From NCBI RefSeq assembly GCF_000472925.1, contig NZ_AXAS01000017.1, positions 1 to 64,000 of the forward strand: DNA of 64,000 nt, read 5' to 3'. The DNA comes from Bradyrhizobium sp. Ec3.3 (lineage in GTDB: Bacteria; Pseudomonadota; Alphaproteobacteria; Rhizobiales; Xanthobacteraceae). This document shows, in pieces, positions 62,972-64,000 of the stretch. The position numbers and the translations under genes are program-made. Position 1 is the first letter of the stretch. The number at the start of each line of letters is the position of its first letter. The notes beneath the pieces were generated by a model. That model saw only the letters and a program-made list of their open reading frames with translations, made no database searches and was not told the origin of the DNA.

Positions 62972-63309
62972 GGCCCGCCTCCTCTGAAGCAGCGCATACG
63001 AATGCGTTCCTGTCTCTTTAAAGAGGGGGCGGCCGTGCTTGCTTGATCTATCGCAAATGATTCGGACGTTTTGGACGAACAGCGAAACGGCCGCCCGCTC
63101 TCTTCGGGCCGGTTTTCGGCAGCGAATTCCGGTGCTCGGCTGCGGACTCACCCTGCGTGCTGCGCAATCCGATAGCGCGGCGTGTCGATCTCGTCGAACC
63201 TATCAGCATTCCGGAGTAACTCCGTTGGAATGGTTGATCTGTGTCAACGCGTGCGGCACGAAAGGGCTCTTCAGACTGTGTGCGTCCGTGTATCACGGAG
63301 GATTTTGCA
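62972..63309. other. Spacer between divergent genes
   Basis: About 340 bases with no convincing gene. It should hold the promoters of the small minus-strand gene and the arylsulfatase gene. I see no strong palindromes. GGAGG stands eight bases before the sulfatase ATG. Confidence 0.4.
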
Positions 63310-64000
63310 ATGAATATTCGCAAGACCTTTGCCGCGCTGATCCTGACATCAGCCTTGTGTACGCCGGCAATCGCACAGCAAGCACAACCACAACAAGGTG
63401 CGCCACCGCCCGGATCTCCCGCGGCGACGATCACCATCCCCGGCGATCAACTTCCGCCGCCACCGCAGAAGTTCGGTGGCAAGATCGAGCGCGATGCCAG
63501 AGATTCAAAGCCGTACTGGCCAGCACGCGTGGTGCCCCCCAAGGGCGCACCGAATGTGCTGCTGATCATCACCGACGATGCCGGCTATGGCGTTGCCAGT
63601 ACATTCGGAGGTGTCATCCCGACGCCCGCGCTTGATCGCATCGCACAAAACGGCTTGCGTTATACCAACTTCCACTCGACCGCATTGTGCTCCCCGACGC
63701 GCGCAGCTTTGATCACCGGGCGCAATCATCATTCCGCCGGCTATGGCGTCGTCGCCGAACAGGCGACCGGCTATCCCGGTTACGACAGCGTCATCACCAA
63801 GGACAAGGCAACGATCGGCCGCATCCTGACCGACAACGGCTATCACACCGCCTGGTTCGGCAAGAACCACAACACGCCGGAATACCAGGCGAGCCAGGCC
63901 GGTCCGTTCGATCAATGGCCGACCGGCATGGGTTTCGAATATTTCTACGGCTTCATGGGTGGCGACACCAACCAATGGGAGCCCGGCAATCTCGTCCGTA
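63310..64000 (+). CDS. Arylsulfatase (3' end outside window)
   Basis: The first 230 residues of a sulfatase. A signal peptide (FAALILTSALCTPAIAQ) and Pro/Gln-rich linker are followed by NVLLIITDDAGYG with the metal-binding Asp pair and by C127-S-P-T-R131, the site where Cys is converted to formylglycine, then GRNHHSAGYG. The enzyme should hydrolyse sulfate esters in the periplasm and supply sulfate. The Cys-type site needs a formylglycine-generating enzyme, which is not in the window. Confidence 0.93.
   Translation, partial: MNIRKTFAALILTSALCTPAIAQQAQPQQGAPPPGSPAATITIPGDQLPPPPQKFGGKIERDARDSKPYWPARVVPPKGAPNVLLIITDDAGYGVASTFGGVIPTPALDRIAQNGLRYTNFHSTALCSPTRAALITGRNHHSAGYGVVAEQATGYPGYDSVITKDKATIGRILTDNGYHTAWFGKNHNTPEYQASQAGPFDQWPTGMGFEYFYGFMGGDTNQWEPGNLVR

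Overview
The window is high-GC alphaproteobacterial chromosome, most likely Bradyrhizobium or a very close relative. This rests on the fourteen-gene nuo operon with birA and an RNase J gene attached, an intact pcuABCDE-type copper operon in the order described for Bradyrhizobium japonicum, abundant small DUF-type membrane proteins, and a cyclase/ATPase/TPR signalling protein typical of that genus. No database search was run; all assignments come from reading the sequence and family knowledge.

Layout. 1-2420 looks like the right end of a genomic island: a polysaccharide-lyase-like gene cut by the window edge, then about 1.4 kb without convincing genes, then a 47-base 3' piece of a tRNA-Asp gene with no matching 5' half, as an integration event would leave. 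2.5-6.1 kb holds a Rieske oxygenase and MFS transporter pair with a divergent MarR regulator. 6.1-9.9 kb is a siderophore-type TonB receptor, a PepSY membrane protein and a small membrane protein, behind a near-perfect palindrome that may be an iron-control element. 10.1-28.2 kb is the complex I operon nuoABCD-fkbM-nuoE-orf-nuoFGHIJKLMN-birA-rnj, with many overlapping starts and stops, an embedded FkbM methyltransferase, an embedded 68-residue membrane protein and a histidine-rich insert in NuoL. 28.3-30.7 kb has methylmalonyl-CoA epimerase, two small membrane proteins and methylthioribose kinase. 30.7-37.4 kb has a secreted protein of unknown role and a five-gene peptide/nickel-type ABC importer.

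37.4-43.2 kb is a visibly more AT-rich insert carrying a large cyclase/AAA/TPR protein, a methyltransferase, an unrecognised BioD/DUF1611-like P-loop protein and a small lysine-rich protein. The last ~250 bases of the importer's final gene recur, about 85% identical and frameshifted, on the far side of this insert, which is the mark of an insertion that replaced a gene's 3' end. 43.5-45.4 kb has a LysR gene with an internal deletion, a RidA protein and a probable ATC hydrolase. 45.5-49.1 kb is a ribose-type ABC importer on the minus strand, followed by a globin.

50.1-58.6 kb is a copper locus made of two consecutive units, each opened by a DUF2946 gene with a Cys-x2-Cys motif and an RAPPQ ending. 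The first unit carries an outer-membrane-like protein, CopC and CopD; the second is pcuABCDE (TonB receptor, PCuAC chaperone, YcnI-like and YcnJ-like proteins), which would bring copper across both membranes for cytochrome oxidase. 58.7-62.1 kb has proS, lolC and lolD, then two small genes and the 5' part of an arylsulfatase gene that runs off the window.
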